64,000 nt of DNA from contig MNCI01005969.1 in NCBI GenBank assembly GCA_015680685.1, positions 312,726-376,725 on the forward strand, written 5' to 3'. Numbering within the stretch: the stretch's first letter is position 1; the number at the start of each line of letters is the position of its first letter. Below are positions 33,020-45,026 of the stretch, one piece after another. Below the pieces are notes generated by a model that had not been told where the DNA came from, made no database searches, and saw nothing but the letters and a program-made list of their open reading frames with translations. A program made the position numbers and the translations under genes. The stretch comes from Gnetum montanum. Its lineage: Eukaryota > Streptophyta > Gnetopsida > Gnetales > Gnetaceae.

Positions 33020-35905
33020 ATGGCACCTAAACCAAGGCATCCAAGGGGAGAAGGATCATTCCAACCAAGGGACAAGCAATCTAAAATGGGAAGAGGACGA
33101 GGTGCATGACCTCAAGAGCATGAGGAGGGCTCACATGCAATTGGCCCTCTCTACGAAGAACCTAACGTGGAATCTGTTCGTCAAATTCCTGAAGAGGATG
33201 TCCTTGGCGAAAAATCGCAAAGGGACTAGACTCTTGTGGTAGCGCCATAGCTTGAGGTCACCCTGACCCAAGCCTGTATTGACGCTATCAAGTCGAGGGA
33301 GCTACAACGAACGGTCCTTCAGGAGTTAAACTTCGGACCATTTCTAGAAAATGCACTAGAAGAAGTCAGAAGCAAATTGCAAAATTCTCCTATGTGGCTA
33401 ATCATCACCTCCAGTGGTGAATGGTACCTAGGAAAAACTTATCTCTTCTGGATGAATCAGCAACTGGGGTCCAGAGTAAGAATCAAGGACATTCATGTAT
33501 CTTACTCTACAAAAGCAATCACATAAGCTCTTAGGTTACCTGAGACCGGAGCTGATGTGGCAGAGATTCCAAAATAGGCGGACCCTAAGGTGAAAGGGGA
33601 GTGGATCAGACGATGCTATGGGGTAAAACGTAAGAAGTTTGGCACACTAACCATCACAGAGAGGGTCTACTCAAAAATTGTGTCTTACCACTTGAATCCA
33701 ATGGTAAGACCTAGCAAGATCACTACCTTCTCTACTCGTACATGTGCCGCTCTAAGTGGGAAGTTCCCCATTAACCTTCCACAGTTACTTTTCCTTGAAA
33801 TTGAAAAACGATTTGCTAAAAATGAACATGGAAGGCGAGCTCTACCCTTTCCTTGCCTAATCAGGAAGTTATGTAAATAGGCAGGGATAGCATGCTATGT
33901 TAATGATACACTTTGTCACATTCCAATTGCCTCATGGCATGAAATGATGAAAGAAAAGACTCCTACCACAACACAAATAAGGGGAGAGCAGTAATCACCT
34001 CCACTGCTAGCACAAACAATAAGGTCAGGCTCGCAAATGATCGCAGAACACATACACGAGATCCGACAATGGCTCTTGAGCTAGTAAGAGCAATCAGCAG
34101 GAACTGGTAGTGGAGAAGACCCTTTGGTGTACCACCCTATAATGAGCCATCTTGAATAAGTGGCTCGATCTATAAGTCTACTAGAGAAAGTAGGGCCGAT
34201 TTTTTTTGCCGCATGAACACAAGTGCCTACAAGAATGAACCCCAATGTCCAAGAAGTAACAATGTCCACCCAACAATTATTTCCTAAAATTTTAGGAAAT
34301 GCTGCTACTTTCTTGATGCTCTTGGAGGATGGAGAAGGGGTGACTATCCTAGTAATGCAACACCAGGGACAAGAAGTTGTGGTAGAAGTGGTTGCTGACA
34401 TAATTGCTACGGTCCTTAATGCACCTACAACGCTTGTACTAGATGTATATGGACTTGGAAATGTACAGATGTCTGCAAGAACTCAACATAGTAGAATCAG
34501 CGTAGCCCAACATGAAAAGTTGTTAGGTTAACTAGTGGAAACCAGGAAACTACTTTTGAATGTTTTTGATCTTCTAGACAACATCACTGCAACCCAGTTG
34601 GAGCTGCCCTTAGCAAGGGGCAAATGCCTCATCTTAGAGGGGCAACTTGAAGTAGCCCAAGGCGATCATCAACGCTTGGCTATGGAAGTTGCCCAACTAA
34701 GGGCCCAACTTGTTGATCCAGCTCTCCTCAACCGTGAACTTACCAAGGATGAAGCTTTTCAATAACTTCAAGCCAAACTTTAGACGGTTGAGAATGAGCA
34801 AGAGTTGGCAATCTTTGACAAGTCCTTAATAGACGCTTGTTCTTACCATCTAAATAAGGACTTGGTAGAGGTTCTTCAGGAGAATGTCAAGTTGGTCACA
34901 GAAGTTCATCGCCTGCGCAACGTTGGTGTTGAAAATCAACACATGAAAGATTTTATCCACCAAGAATAGGAGGAGCTAGCCAGGGGAAACACCAATGTAA
35001 GGAGATTGGCAACTGAAAATTGTAATTTTTCTATGGAGGAAGTTTGAGCCTTGTGATAAAAATCAGCTATTGAAATCACCGCTTGGAAAAATGAGACCCT
35101 TAAGTTTGAACAAGTAAAAAATCATTATAGGGACCAAGTGGGATTGCAAAAGGAAGTCAATGAAAAAGAGATTCAAGTCGCAAAGGCTAAGATGAACCAA
35201 GTGCTCCAATAGCTCAAGGAAGGAGGTGATGTGTGACAGCCCATCTTCAATGGATTGAACGCCTACAACCGAGCTAAGATCCATCTCAAGAAGCTATAGA
35301 TTCAAGAGATGACGGAATACATGGAGTTAGCCAATCTCCGTTATGCAAACCTGGCTATGCTGAGAGCTGGAAGGTTATGGTCAGACCTAGAGAAAAAAGT
35401 GGCCACCTCGTATTCTTCATACAAGGACGAGTTCCAAGCACATAAAGAGATAAAGTAAAAGCTAGAAATAGCCAATGCAGAACTTGAAGTTCATCATACC
35501 CATTTTGAAGGACAATGTACTGTTGCAGAGAACTTGGCCCAGCGAATGAATGACTACTAGCAGCTACAAACATCGGTTTGAGCGTTCGATATTGAACGAC
35601 AATAGTTTGCTTCCTGGTTTATCAATTTGAAGGACCTCTTCCCTGCACTTCCATGCCCTGGGGATGTTCCCATTTTAGCACACATTAGTGAAGCTACTTG
35701 GATAGTGAACGATCCTAGAAATAAAGAGGAGAAGATGAGGGTGTTGTTGGAGGCTTTTCGATTGCCTCCGAAAGTTGCAGTGCCTGCAACACAACCATCA
35801 TTAACACCTCAACCGCCGCGTGCACCAGAAGCTAGCGAAGGCCTGTCAGAACCACTACCACTAAGAACTATGCGACCTTCTCCAGCAACATTGGCATTTC
35901 AGTAG
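33020..35905 (+). pseudogene. F1 aORF: third ORF with long coiled coil
   Basis: About 960 codons with scattered stops. The basic N terminus MAPKPRHPRGEG leads to a globular domain: ELNFGPFLEN, SSGEWYLGKTYLFW, VKGEWIRRCYGVKRK, TFSTRTCAALSGKFPIN and RRALPFPCLIRKLCK. This order resembles the third ('env-like') ORF domain of Athila elements. Residues about 480-850 are heptad-rich and Glu/Lys/Leu-rich (LEGQLEVAQGDHQRLAMEVA; EKKVATSYSSYKDEF), a likely coiled coil. The tail is Pro-rich. No signal peptide or transmembrane stretch was seen, so a viral envelope role is doubtful. F2 carries the same protein; its function is unknown. Confidence 0.75.
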
Positions 35906-36104
35906 GGTTGAGAATCTATGGCTATCAGGGTATTCGATTTCATTATCTATGAACACAGTAATTTTGTAATTTTTTTTGCCGTACATTGGGGCACTTAATA
36001 TGTTAATAGAGTCAGTGTGTGTGTAAATGTGTTTTGTCGTGTGTACCTTCAATAACTTCATACATTCCAAATTGTAATAAACTCGAGGACGAGTTTTCAC
36101 TTTG

Positions 36105-36116
36105 TCATGGGGGATA
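36105..36116 (+). promoter_or_regulatory. F1 polypurine tract
   Basis: TCATGGGGGATA directly before the 3' LTR start TGATAAAGTG at 36117; the expected plus-strand primer site. Confidence 0.8.
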
Positions 36117-36997
36117 TGATAAAGTGTTTAGTTGATACGTCAACTAGGCCACGTTAACGAAGCCTCGTTGATGTGACCTCGTCGACGTATCCATCCATGC
36201 GTTAACGCGACCTCATTAATGTAGAGTTTGTCTCTTGCTATAAATATGTGTGCACCCGCAACATTTATGGCATCTTTTTGGTAGTTGTAGCGAAGCCCTT
36301 CTAGTTTGTTTTCATGCAAGTTAGAATATTTCCCAAGTGCTTGCAGCAGGTGTGAGAAAGGTGTACGACTCTTTATTTGAGCGCTAATGTACTTGAGCCC
36401 ATTGGCGTGAGCGACAATAAAGATGAGCTTTTTGAATATTCCTTGCAGCATTTGGATTTAATTACTTAAGCATTAAAACACTTTAATATTTCAACGTTTT
36501 AAGCATTCCAAAGTCCTTTATTATTATCACTTTATGTTTATTGTCCTTTTCATATTTTATGAGAACCATAGGCATGACCATCTCGAACATATATCAGACA
36601 CTTGGTAACCTAGTGATGCTTAACGTTTGGTAATATAATAGTGGTTAGGATATGCTCAGGATGTGCAGGGAAGATGGGATCGGTTGCTTATGTTAGGAAG
36701 AGTTAAGCGATAGAGTAGAACTATTACAAATTACACAACTTTTCATTTCCTACATTAAAAGAGTTAGACCTTTAAAGACAAAAAGAAAACTGATAAAAAT
36801 CATTTGCCTCAAGCTTACTCAACCATTTCTTTAGAATATCATAGGTGAGATTGGGAAGACAACGACCATTCTAACTAAGGTTTTTTTGGCTAGAATTCGG
36901 TGTATGTAAGTGCTTGCAGTCTGCAGAATTTGACCGAGTCACGCGTGAACACCTATGATTTGTATGGTTGGGCGTAGGGGTACCTCACCGCTCATCA
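36117..36997 (+). mobile_element. F1 3' LTR
   Basis: 881 bp, TGAT to ATCA. The U3 has CGTCAACTAGGCC, CGTTAACG, TCGTCGACG and the perfect palindrome GCGTTAACGC (36199-36208), then TATA (CTATAAATAT at 36238-36247). An AATAAAGATGAGC box lies near 36415. The F2 LTR resumes after 36997. Confidence 0.9.
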
Positions 36998-37369
36998 CCC
37001 AGCAATGAATACGTGGGTTCAAGACGTGTACATAAACTGGGAATGGATACTTATGTTAGAATTAGTTAAATGATTAGTTAATTAGTAATTTAGATTAGTT
37101 AATTAAACTCCTTTTATCTACGTTTCGAGCATCAAAATATAAAATACAAAATGATAAAAATTGTATGTCTCAGTTATACTTAACCATACCTACGAACATC
37201 ACAAGTGTACTTGGGAGGACAACGATTGACCTTAAGGCTAGATTCAATTCCTAAAGGGCTAGTGCACTAGAAACGATAAAGTCCATGAAATTCAACTGAA
37301 TTGTGCATGAACACTTATGATTCATATGGTTGGGCATAGGGGTACCTCACCACTCATCATTGGCACCGT
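36998..37369 (+). mobile_element. F2 5' LTR, right part
   Basis: Begins with the CCCAG copy of the F1 target site and completes the F2 U5, ending GGGGTACCTCACCACTCATCA. The F2 PBS and gag follow, which ties this piece to 16457-16961. Confidence 0.8.
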
Positions 37370-37370
37370 T

Positions 37371-37390
37371 GTTGGGGACTTTGTTTGTGG
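37371..37390 (+). promoter_or_regulatory. Primer-binding site of F2
   Basis: TGGCACCGTTGTTGGGGACT, near-complementary to the tRNA-Asp 3' end, one base after the LTR. Confidence 0.8.
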
Positions 37391-37512
37391 AATGTGTGCT
37401 ATTTATGTCTAAGTGGATATCACTAATATTATTGTATGAACCTAAGGACAATAATATTCCCACTATACATAAAATATAAAATTGCACTGATAATTTCATT
37501 TTGTTTTACAAA

Positions 37513-39990
37513 ATGTCTTCGTCTTCTTGTAAGCCTAATGATACTAAACCACTGGTCCCATAGGAAGACAAGGTGGTATACACTCATCCAGTTGAGTTTG
37601 TGCCGAATTTCACATTCATCCTACATTAGGATGAATAGATGCGATGTCATGATATGGAGGGCAATGTCATTTTTCCCCTCGATAGATTTGTGTCTAGAAT
37701 GCTATTTAAAACCCTTAAGAAGTTAGGAATAGCAAATCTTCACAAAGAGTACATTGTGGATGGATATGACACTTATAACTATTATCCCACTAAAACACAA
37801 CGTAAGCAAGATAAACATCAAGAGAAAGTAGATGAAGCTACAAACGGAAAACATTACACTAACCCCTTATTCCTACTAGATCAAGAGGACAATGAGGATC
37901 CTCCCTTCGAAAGGTCTCAACATGAAGATTCTCCACCCATTATTAATGATGGTGAGGGTGTGAACTTGACCTTGTGATCAACTATTCATAAATTGGGTTT
38001 AAGAAAGAGTGATAGCCAAGGTAGGGACTTGGGTGAATATCGTAATAACAAGGGATCTAATGATGGAGATAGTAAAAAGTGTCAGAGTGGTGGCGAACAC
38101 CGTGGTGGCAGTGGCAGTCCACCTTCCTCTTCATCCTCTTCATCTAATTCCAAACATTCCTATTCATTTGACGGTTCTCATGGAAGCTACCGTCAAAACA
38201 ACCATGATGAAGGTGATCGATGAAATAACAGTGATCGATGAAATAACAATGATCGTGAAGGTCACCAAAATCGAAGGCATGGCTGACACCATCATCAGCA
38301 TCATCAACATAGCAATGATGATGAACCTTTATTGGGGACTTGAAGTATGCTTAACATTGCGAAGGTAGTAAGAATTCCAACTAGGCATATGAAGGATAGT
38401 TGGATCAAGCGCCTAGATATGAACAATATCCCAAGATTTGAGGGGGGATACAATTCTGATCCGCAAACACATCTAGAAGCTTTTTAAGATGCCTGTGCCT
38501 TACAAAACATAGAGAATTTGTGGTAGAAACTCAAGCTTTTCCCAAGGACACTCATTAAGGAAGTTGAAAGTTAGTACCAGTCCTTAGAATCGAAGTCTAT
38601 CTGAAGATGGAGTACCCTGTTAGAACTATTCAATGACAAATATCAAACGTACTCTAGAGTGTCTAATTTGAGAAGGCAAATCCAAGGCTGGAAACAAGGA
38701 GTACATGAACCCTTGGATGCCACCATAGGTCAATACTATTCACTCTTCCATTCATACCCTAGCCATGGTTACTCTTAGAGGGACCAGCTTCACCACATCA
38801 TATATGGGCTCAAGGCAGAAACAAGAAGGGTCCTTAGAATGTATGCCTAAGGGAGGTTGTCTAAAATGAGAGCTCATCAGATCCAAAGGCTAAGTAAGCA
38901 GTTAGCAAAAGAGGAAGGTGAACTACAAAAAAGGGAGAGTGTTGAAGAGTAAAATAGGGACCCATCCATCAAAAAACGAGAGGTTTGATTTTGTGACGAG
39001 TATAAGTCACCACTTAATGAAGTGGTAAACAGAAAGACCTTGTCTATCCAAAAATCTGTTTCTGACACTTCAACTAAGCTTGATAAGTTATGGTACTCTT
39101 TGAAAAGTTTCAAACCACTTTGAAGATTTCTGTAGAATCCAAAGAGCAAAATAGTGATCGTAATTGCAAGAGGCAAAAAAACGTTGAACGTGCCTACCAA
39201 AGAGGTAAGGGCAAAGCTGCTACAGTAGAGGAAGTTGTGGAGTCTGACTGTAATGATGAAACCAAATGTGACATCTGTCAATATGAACAACCAAAGGGAT
39301 GTTGCCCTATGGTGTCACACTTACAAGAATTTGGAGTGTACGCATTGAACCCCCGCCTAGTACATAGGCAAGCTCCAAGACGATTACCTTATCCTCAAGG
39401 TAGTCCAAGACAGTTCCACTAGCAACAACAAGCTTACTACCCAAGTGGAACTCCTTCACAACCTTATGAATAGTACCAATGGTGGTACTAAACATAATTG
39501 TGGGAAATGCCACTGCCAAGGCAGTAGTACCCTTATAGGTAACCAAATCCATACGGGTACTATGTTCAGCAACCCATCTCCCCTAAAAGTTCAGCAATTC
39601 ATGCATCATTCCAACATCACTATTACCCTCCAAAGTATCACCAAACACATTCACCATGTACTCAAGGGGAAAACCCATATCTGTATCCTTATCATCTCCA
39701 CATCCCTCTACACCTACACCTCCATCTTTAACTCAGTTGCCTCCTGCTACATCCATGAAAGGTAAAATTCCTTCATAGCCACAACAACAAAATACTACAA
39801 GGGCCATCCACTCACAACTAGTTTTTCAACCAAGAAATATAGATAATTGATCAAGGAAATGACCTTTCTTCTGGCCTAGCAGTCCTCTCCAACCCTCACA
39901 ATCTACTTTGACTGATCACCCTACATCTCCAGTACTCTCATCCTCTACATCAAATACCTTCGAGCACCCTTCAAACCAAGTGCTACCTAG
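37513..39990 (+). pseudogene. F2 gag and Pro/Gln-rich spacer (broken)
   Basis: Starts MSSSSCKPNDTKP, aligned with the F3 start. VVYTHPVEFVPNFTFILH and MEGNVIFPLDRFVSRMLF follow. A Ser/Gly/His/Asp/Arg-rich linker (37990-38330) is followed by the core HMKDSWIKRLDMNNIPRFEG, LKLFPRTLIKEVES and LFNDKYQTYSRVSNLRRQIQ. The knuckle reads CDICQYEQPKGCCP (about 39269-39310), with the His replaced by Gln. A TAG at LW-stop-KLKLF is in the same codon as in F3. The spacer to 39990 is Pro/Tyr/Ser-rich. Confidence 0.75.
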
Positions 39991-40004
39991 AATCCGCACT
40001 ATAA

Positions 40005-40385
40005 TGCTAACTCATCTTATTTATGACTAGATCAAGGCTGGAAACCTTCCTACAAAAAGATCTGATCTAGGAAGTCTACTCATCTTTCTACAAATTTCTG
40101 GACAAGAGCTATGTAAGGCTTTTCTTTTCTCTAGTTCTAGAGTTAACCTCATCTCCCATGATATGTACAAAGCCTAGAACCTACCACCTCTTAAGAAGAG
40201 CAACATCAGTTTAGAATTAGTAGATTAGTAAATTATGGTCCCTTTGGGATTAGTAAAGGACACTGTGACCATAGTTTATGGGTGGTTCTATCCTACTAAT
40301 TTTCTGGTAATCAAGGTGGACAACTGCAAAAGTGACTTTCTCATCATCATTAGAAGGGCTTTGTTAATCATGGTCGATGCATGAA
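40005..40385 (+). pseudogene. F2 protease
   Basis: Recognised by MLTHLIYDWIKAGNLP-like start, RVNLISHDMYKA, NLPPLKKSNISLEL and VPLGLVKDTVTIVYGWFYP. The active-site region reads FSSSSRVN where F3 has DSGSGVN, so the catalytic Asp is lost. Confidence 0.7.
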
Positions 40386-40989
40386 TGGGTATAAGGGACC
40401 TATCTCTCGAAATATCTAAGAAGAATGAGTAAGGAAAATTTGAGAAGAAGGGTATTCCATGCATCGCGTACAGTGACAACGGGTGTAATTGCATGTAGAA
40501 GATTTGGTCAATCAAAAGCACATATATTAAGGCATGCAATTAGTGTGTGCAAGAAATTAACATTCAAAGGTATCTGTACGCAGTAGCCACAAAGCAAGAG
40601 GGCACCTAGTGGCTGATAGTTGATTTAGATAGTAGCACAATATGCATGGAGCCAATTGAGAGTTTAACTTGTGCATATGTAGAAGGCATGGACAAAATTG
40701 AACAAGTCCATTCCAAACTCTCTAATGAAGATGATGATAACTATTGGGGAGAGTTGAAGATCCCTGATCACTTTAAGTAGGAGCCCTTAGAATTAAAAAC
40801 TTTACTAGTTAGAATGGAGTATGCATTTTTTAAAAATGGTAAACTAGTCATCATTAATGCCAAACTTGCTCCTAAACAAAAAGAAACATTGTTGAAGGTG
40901 GTAAATAAATGGTCAACAGCCTTCACTTAGTCATATCCAGAGCTAACAGGAATTTATCCAAGGATATGCCAGCATTGCATCTACATTGG

Positions 40990-42240
40990 CCCGGCCATGA
41001 AGCCTAAAAGGCAGCCATAGAGGTAGCTAAATCCCAAATTGAAGCAAAGTGTTAAGGAGGAAATAGAGCAACTCCTCAAGGTGGGGTTTATCTATCTAAT
41101 CGCAGATAGTGAGTGGGTTAGCCTACTTGTAATTGTACCAAAGAAGGGTCGTAAATGGTAGGTTTGCATTGACTTTAGGTTGTTAAATATGACAACATTT
41201 AAGGATCACTTTCCTTTGCATTCATGGATCAAGTATTAGACACCATATATAGGCATTGTTATTATAGTTTCTTGGATGGTTATAATGGCTATAACCAAAT
41301 CCAAATTGCACTAGAAGACTAAGCCAAGACAACTTTCATGAGTCCCTGGGGAACTTTTGCATACTGTAAGATGCCTTTTTTCAATGCTTGGTCCTTAGTA
41401 TCTTTTAACAACAAATCGGTAGTGGTGTTGAAGTCTTTATGGATGACTTCTCCACCTATGGAGCTACCTTTGAGCATGCCTTGGACCAACTTGAGTAAGT
41501 ACTGAAGAGATGTGTTGAGATAAACCTACGACTCAACTAGAAAAAGAGCCATCTCATCGTCCAAGAAGGCATTGTGCTAGGGCACCAAATTTTGTAGAAA
41601 GGGATTGAGGTAGACCTAGAAAAAATAAAGGTCATCCAAGGAATAACATGCCAACCAGAGATTGTTAAAGATGTTCAGTCATTCCTTAGATACACTGGTT
41701 ACTACTGAGGCTTTATTGAGAATTACTCCAAGATTGCAAAGCTGTTGGTAGAACTTAGAAAGAAAGATGCACCTTTCATTTGGACCAAGGAATGTGAAAA
41801 TGCATTCCAATAATTAAAAGATAAACTTGTAGAAACACCAATACTACGAGCACTAGATTGGTCCAAACCATTCCATATCATGATAGATGTTTATGTTTTG
41901 GGAGCAGTACTCATGCAGACGGACGATAAGAAATGTCCATATTATATCCATTACACAATTTGAAGCATCATGGGAGCACAGTTAAATTACACCACCACGG
42001 AGAAGGAATTATTGGTAGTGGTGTACTTGCTAGAAAAGTTTAGACATTATGTGCTAGGTTACAGAGTATTTGTACATATGGACCATAGTGCAATTTTCTT
42101 CTTTATGAATATGCTGACAATGAGCCCTCGTGTTATATGATGGCTTGTGATCTTGCAGGAATTTGATCTTACTATGGGAGATCAAAAAGGGACCAAGAAT
42201 GTGGTCGCTGACCATATTTCTTGCTTAAGATGGGATAAAA
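40990..42240 (+). pseudogene. F2 reverse transcriptase and RNase H
   Basis: Aligned with F1: IEQLLKVGFIYLIADSEWV, FLDGYNGYNQIQIALED, FMSPWGTFAYCKMPF, FMDDFSTYGATFEHALDQL, YTGYYRGFIENYSKIAKLL-like block, then RNase H PFHIMIDVYVLGAVL, NYTTTEKELLVVVYLLEKF and NVVADHISCLRW. The PFGLCNAPAT block is deleted after KMPF (about 27 nt near 41374). The stop after ALED and the stop after LN are shared with F1. Confidence 0.8.
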
Positions 42241-42900
42241 AAGAGGAGGAGAGCCCACTCTCTAATTAGTTTCTAGACAAACTCCTCTTTACTGAAGCAA
42301 TAAATGAACAAACGCCTAAAAAAGCAATATGGTATAATGGCATCCTCTTTACTGGAGCAATAAATGAACAAAAATATTAACATGAACCATTAGCAAAATA
42401 TAGGAAGGATTGGAGCACAAAACTTAATGATGCTCTATGGGCTTACCGATCTACTTAGAAACTTTCTATTACATATTCTTCCTATGAGTTAGTTTATGGA
42501 AAACTTCCAATGCTCCTAATTCAATCTAAGCTCTATACATTCTCAACGACCTATGATCTAAACCTTGACCTAAGTTTAGCACAAAAGGAAAGATTGATCA
42601 ATCTGAACATGTTAGATGAAAATCGCTTAGTGGCCCTATTTTTGAATGAAGTGAACAAGGCATTCAACAAGCAACACCACGACCTTAGAATTAGGAAAGT
42701 AAGGTTTCAACCAAGAGATAAGGTCCTCTACTGAAACCCAACACATGTACCTCAAAAGGAAAAATTTCAAACATTGTGGGAGGGACCTTATATAATTGAT
42801 TAAACCTTTCCCTCTGGGGCCATGATAATTTACAAACCCAATAGCCCAAATAAAAAGTAGTTGGTCAATATTCAACAAATTAAACCTTTCTTAGATAGAA
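42241..42900 (+). pseudogene. F2 integrase remnant, core deleted
   Basis: The sequence jumps from the RNase H end to LAKYRKDWSTKLNDALWAYR and SYELVYGKLPM, then an open frame 42510-42734 (LDLSLAQKERLINLNMLDEN). About 750 bp including all three catalytic acidic residues of F1 are missing. At the junction, CTCTTTACTGAAGCAATAAA (42287) recurs 58 bp later with one change. Confidence 0.75.
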
Positions 42901-43618
42901 GACAAGCTAGTGTAACTACCACCTCACCTGATGGACACACATGTTCTATTTTTTGGATCTCCTCCTTCCAACTCAATCATGGGGGAGATAGCCATCAATG
43001 TTGACCATTACCATGGCCTCTTAGTTCACATGTTTGATTTTACAAATGTTTGATTTTTCAATTTTTCTAATTTTATACCATTTTTAGTACATTTAAATTT
43101 TCTTGATTGTTTTACACATTCTTATATATTTTACTTTATTTTTTTTCCTATGTTCCTTTTAATTAAGTGTGATATTTTCTCATTTTTTCTAATAAATCTA
43201 CTTTATTATCATAGGACACGATGTTGTTGTTGTTGTTTAATAATGATGGTTTGTGCTTAATGTGTGATTGTTGATGTCTGGTTTCTATTTTTGAATTCTG
43301 ATGTTTGATGACTTTGACATGGTTTATTTTTCATGGGATAGGCAGTGAGTCCATGTCATCCACCCATCCAAAGAATTCTATGGTTTTCCTTGTTTTGGGA
43401 ATTTGAGATCCCTTTTTCATTAAAGAAACTTTTAATCAATCAGTGACCTTGGCAGTTCTGGAATTAGGAAGAATCCAAATGTTTGTAAAGGGTGTGACTT
43501 CAAGGGGACTCAATACTCTTTGTACTCTTCTTCTTGCTTGAGTACTTGAGTATTTTTTCATGGACTTCTTACCATTCCATACCACCCAATGATAGGAAGA
43601 CAAATAACGTCATTACAT

Positions 43619-43665
43619 GGTGTGGTTCCCATCATTTAAAAAATAATGGAAATTCAAAGCACACC
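43619..43665 (+). ncRNA. Conserved hairpin, F2 copy
   Basis: Arms GGTGTGGTTCCCAT and ATGGAAATTCAAAGCACACC. The outer GGTGTG/CACACC is perfect; the inner stem has one mismatch in seven. Confidence 0.5.
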
Positions 43666-44479
43666 CCTTGGATAAATAAAAGGAAGACAAGCACTGGTTA
43701 TGGGACTCGAGAGACATACACCTATGCCTAAAGGTCCCCTCTAACTAAGGCCCTCTTTCTCTCACTTCCTACTTCTCTCCTCTTTGTGGAACGGTGGTTG
43801 TCTTGTGGAGACACTCTTGTGTCTCAAGTGGGTGGATCGATCTTAGAGTGGTGATGTGAAGTCACTGAAAGAGGATGGCCTTGGTTTACATTGAGGATGG
43901 AACTTCTCAGGTCATTTTAACCACAATTCCACAAGGGAATTATGATGACCTTAATTTGGAACTCCATTCCACCTTCTCTATCATCCATCCATGCTATCAT
44001 AACTCACCTCACTGTTGAGATCTATGTTATGCTCCATGTCTTAGTCTAACGTATTGGAATTCTTGAGTGGATTCTTTTGGGTTGGTCCTTAACTTGTCAT
44101 GATCATTAAATCAACTATGGGGCCCACAGACTCCTTAGTTGAGGTTATGCAAGGGCAAAAAAGAGGAATGAGCTTGCTATGGGGAGGAGCCACTTGCATA
44201 GCTTTTGGCTTGATTAGTTAAGGTTCCTTACCTTTGACATTGCTACAATCTTATATTTCATATTTTTCCATTGTGTAAACCACTCAGTACTCCTTAATCT
44301 TTCATTGCAATCATTCATTAAATCAAATTTTCTACATTTTTTCAAATTTATGAACTTCAAAACCCTCTTCTCATGATTTCATACTATTCTTGGTCTTCTA
44401 AGTTTTCATTTGATCCAAATTTCATTAAAAAAATCCTTATATTTTAAAATTTTCACCAAAGTCAATGATGGTCAATAGC

Positions 44480-44572
44480 TATGTTGACGAGGCCTTGTTG
44501 ATGCAGCTGACCACGTTGACAATGCCTTGTCAACAAGGCCTCGTTGACGTAATATAAAAATACTATATATAC
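44480..44572 (+). promoter_or_regulatory. Internal LTR-like promoter block of F2
   Basis: GTTGACGAGGCCTTGT at 44483-44498 is identical to 16482-16497 in the F2 LTR. More GTTGAC and AAGGCCTCGTTGACG words follow, then TATA CTATATATAC at 44563-44572. It lies about 455 bp before the aORF ATG. Confidence 0.6.
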
Positions 44573-44964
44573 CACTAGACACTTTGGAATTTTTTGCAAT
44601 TTTTTCATAACACAAAGGGAAGTTTTGTAATTTTTGAAAACCCAAAACCTTCCAAAGTCCATAACTTTCAAACCATTTGTCCAAATCACTCCGTTTTTTA
44701 ATCTTGTACTTACCGAAGGTAAGATCTTTATTGTGGGGGCCACAAACCTTAAGGTTTTAGATGTAATTTTTGAAAATGTTTTCTAACTCCTCCAAGGGTT
44801 AGTAACCTTAATCATACATAAACATCAACTTTTTCCAAGTTAACCCTTCCAACAATCTCCCAGATGATTTATCAATAATAAGGCATAAATAGAAATAAAA
44901 ATTAAGTTAATTAAACTAGCCATAATTACAACTTAGCCAAGTGTAACAACCCTCAAGAGTTAAG

Positions 44965-45026
44965 GTATCCCAATTGTTTTAATGTTACACAATGATTGCT
45001 AATCCATGGTTTTATTGTGATTACAA
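44965..45026 (+). promoter_or_regulatory. Putative 62-nt intron before F2 aORF
   Basis: AAG/GTATCCCAA at the 5' side, branch-like TTGCTAAT near 44996, and GATTACAA before ATG at 45027. The acceptor AG is AA, as in F1. Confidence 0.45.

Larger units (their letters stand above)
16962..36997 (+). mobile_element. Athila-like LTR element F1, nested in F2
   Basis: Inserted in the F2 5' LTR. The target copies are ACCAG (16957-16961) and CCCAG (36998-37002), one mismatch apart. The F1 5' LTR is itself split by F3. The internal order is complete: PBS, gag, protease, RT, RNase H, integrase, 2-kb non-coding block, mini-intron, aORF, polypurine tract and 3' LTR. Many in-frame stops (often TAG or TGA where relatives have CAG, TGG or CGA) show an old, silenced copy. 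Confidence 0.85.
42977..44964 (+). mobile_element. F2 post-pol non-coding block
   Basis: Starts with TCATGGGGGAGAT (42977-42989). It contains the AGTCCATGTCATCCACCCATC-type block near 43350, the hairpin (43619-43665), a GGGGAGGAGCCACTTGCAT block (44181-44199), the promoter-like block (44480-44572) and a G-run after ACCGAAGGT (44711-44739). Long T-rich stretches lie at 43030-43200. No conserved ORF. Confidence 0.75.
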
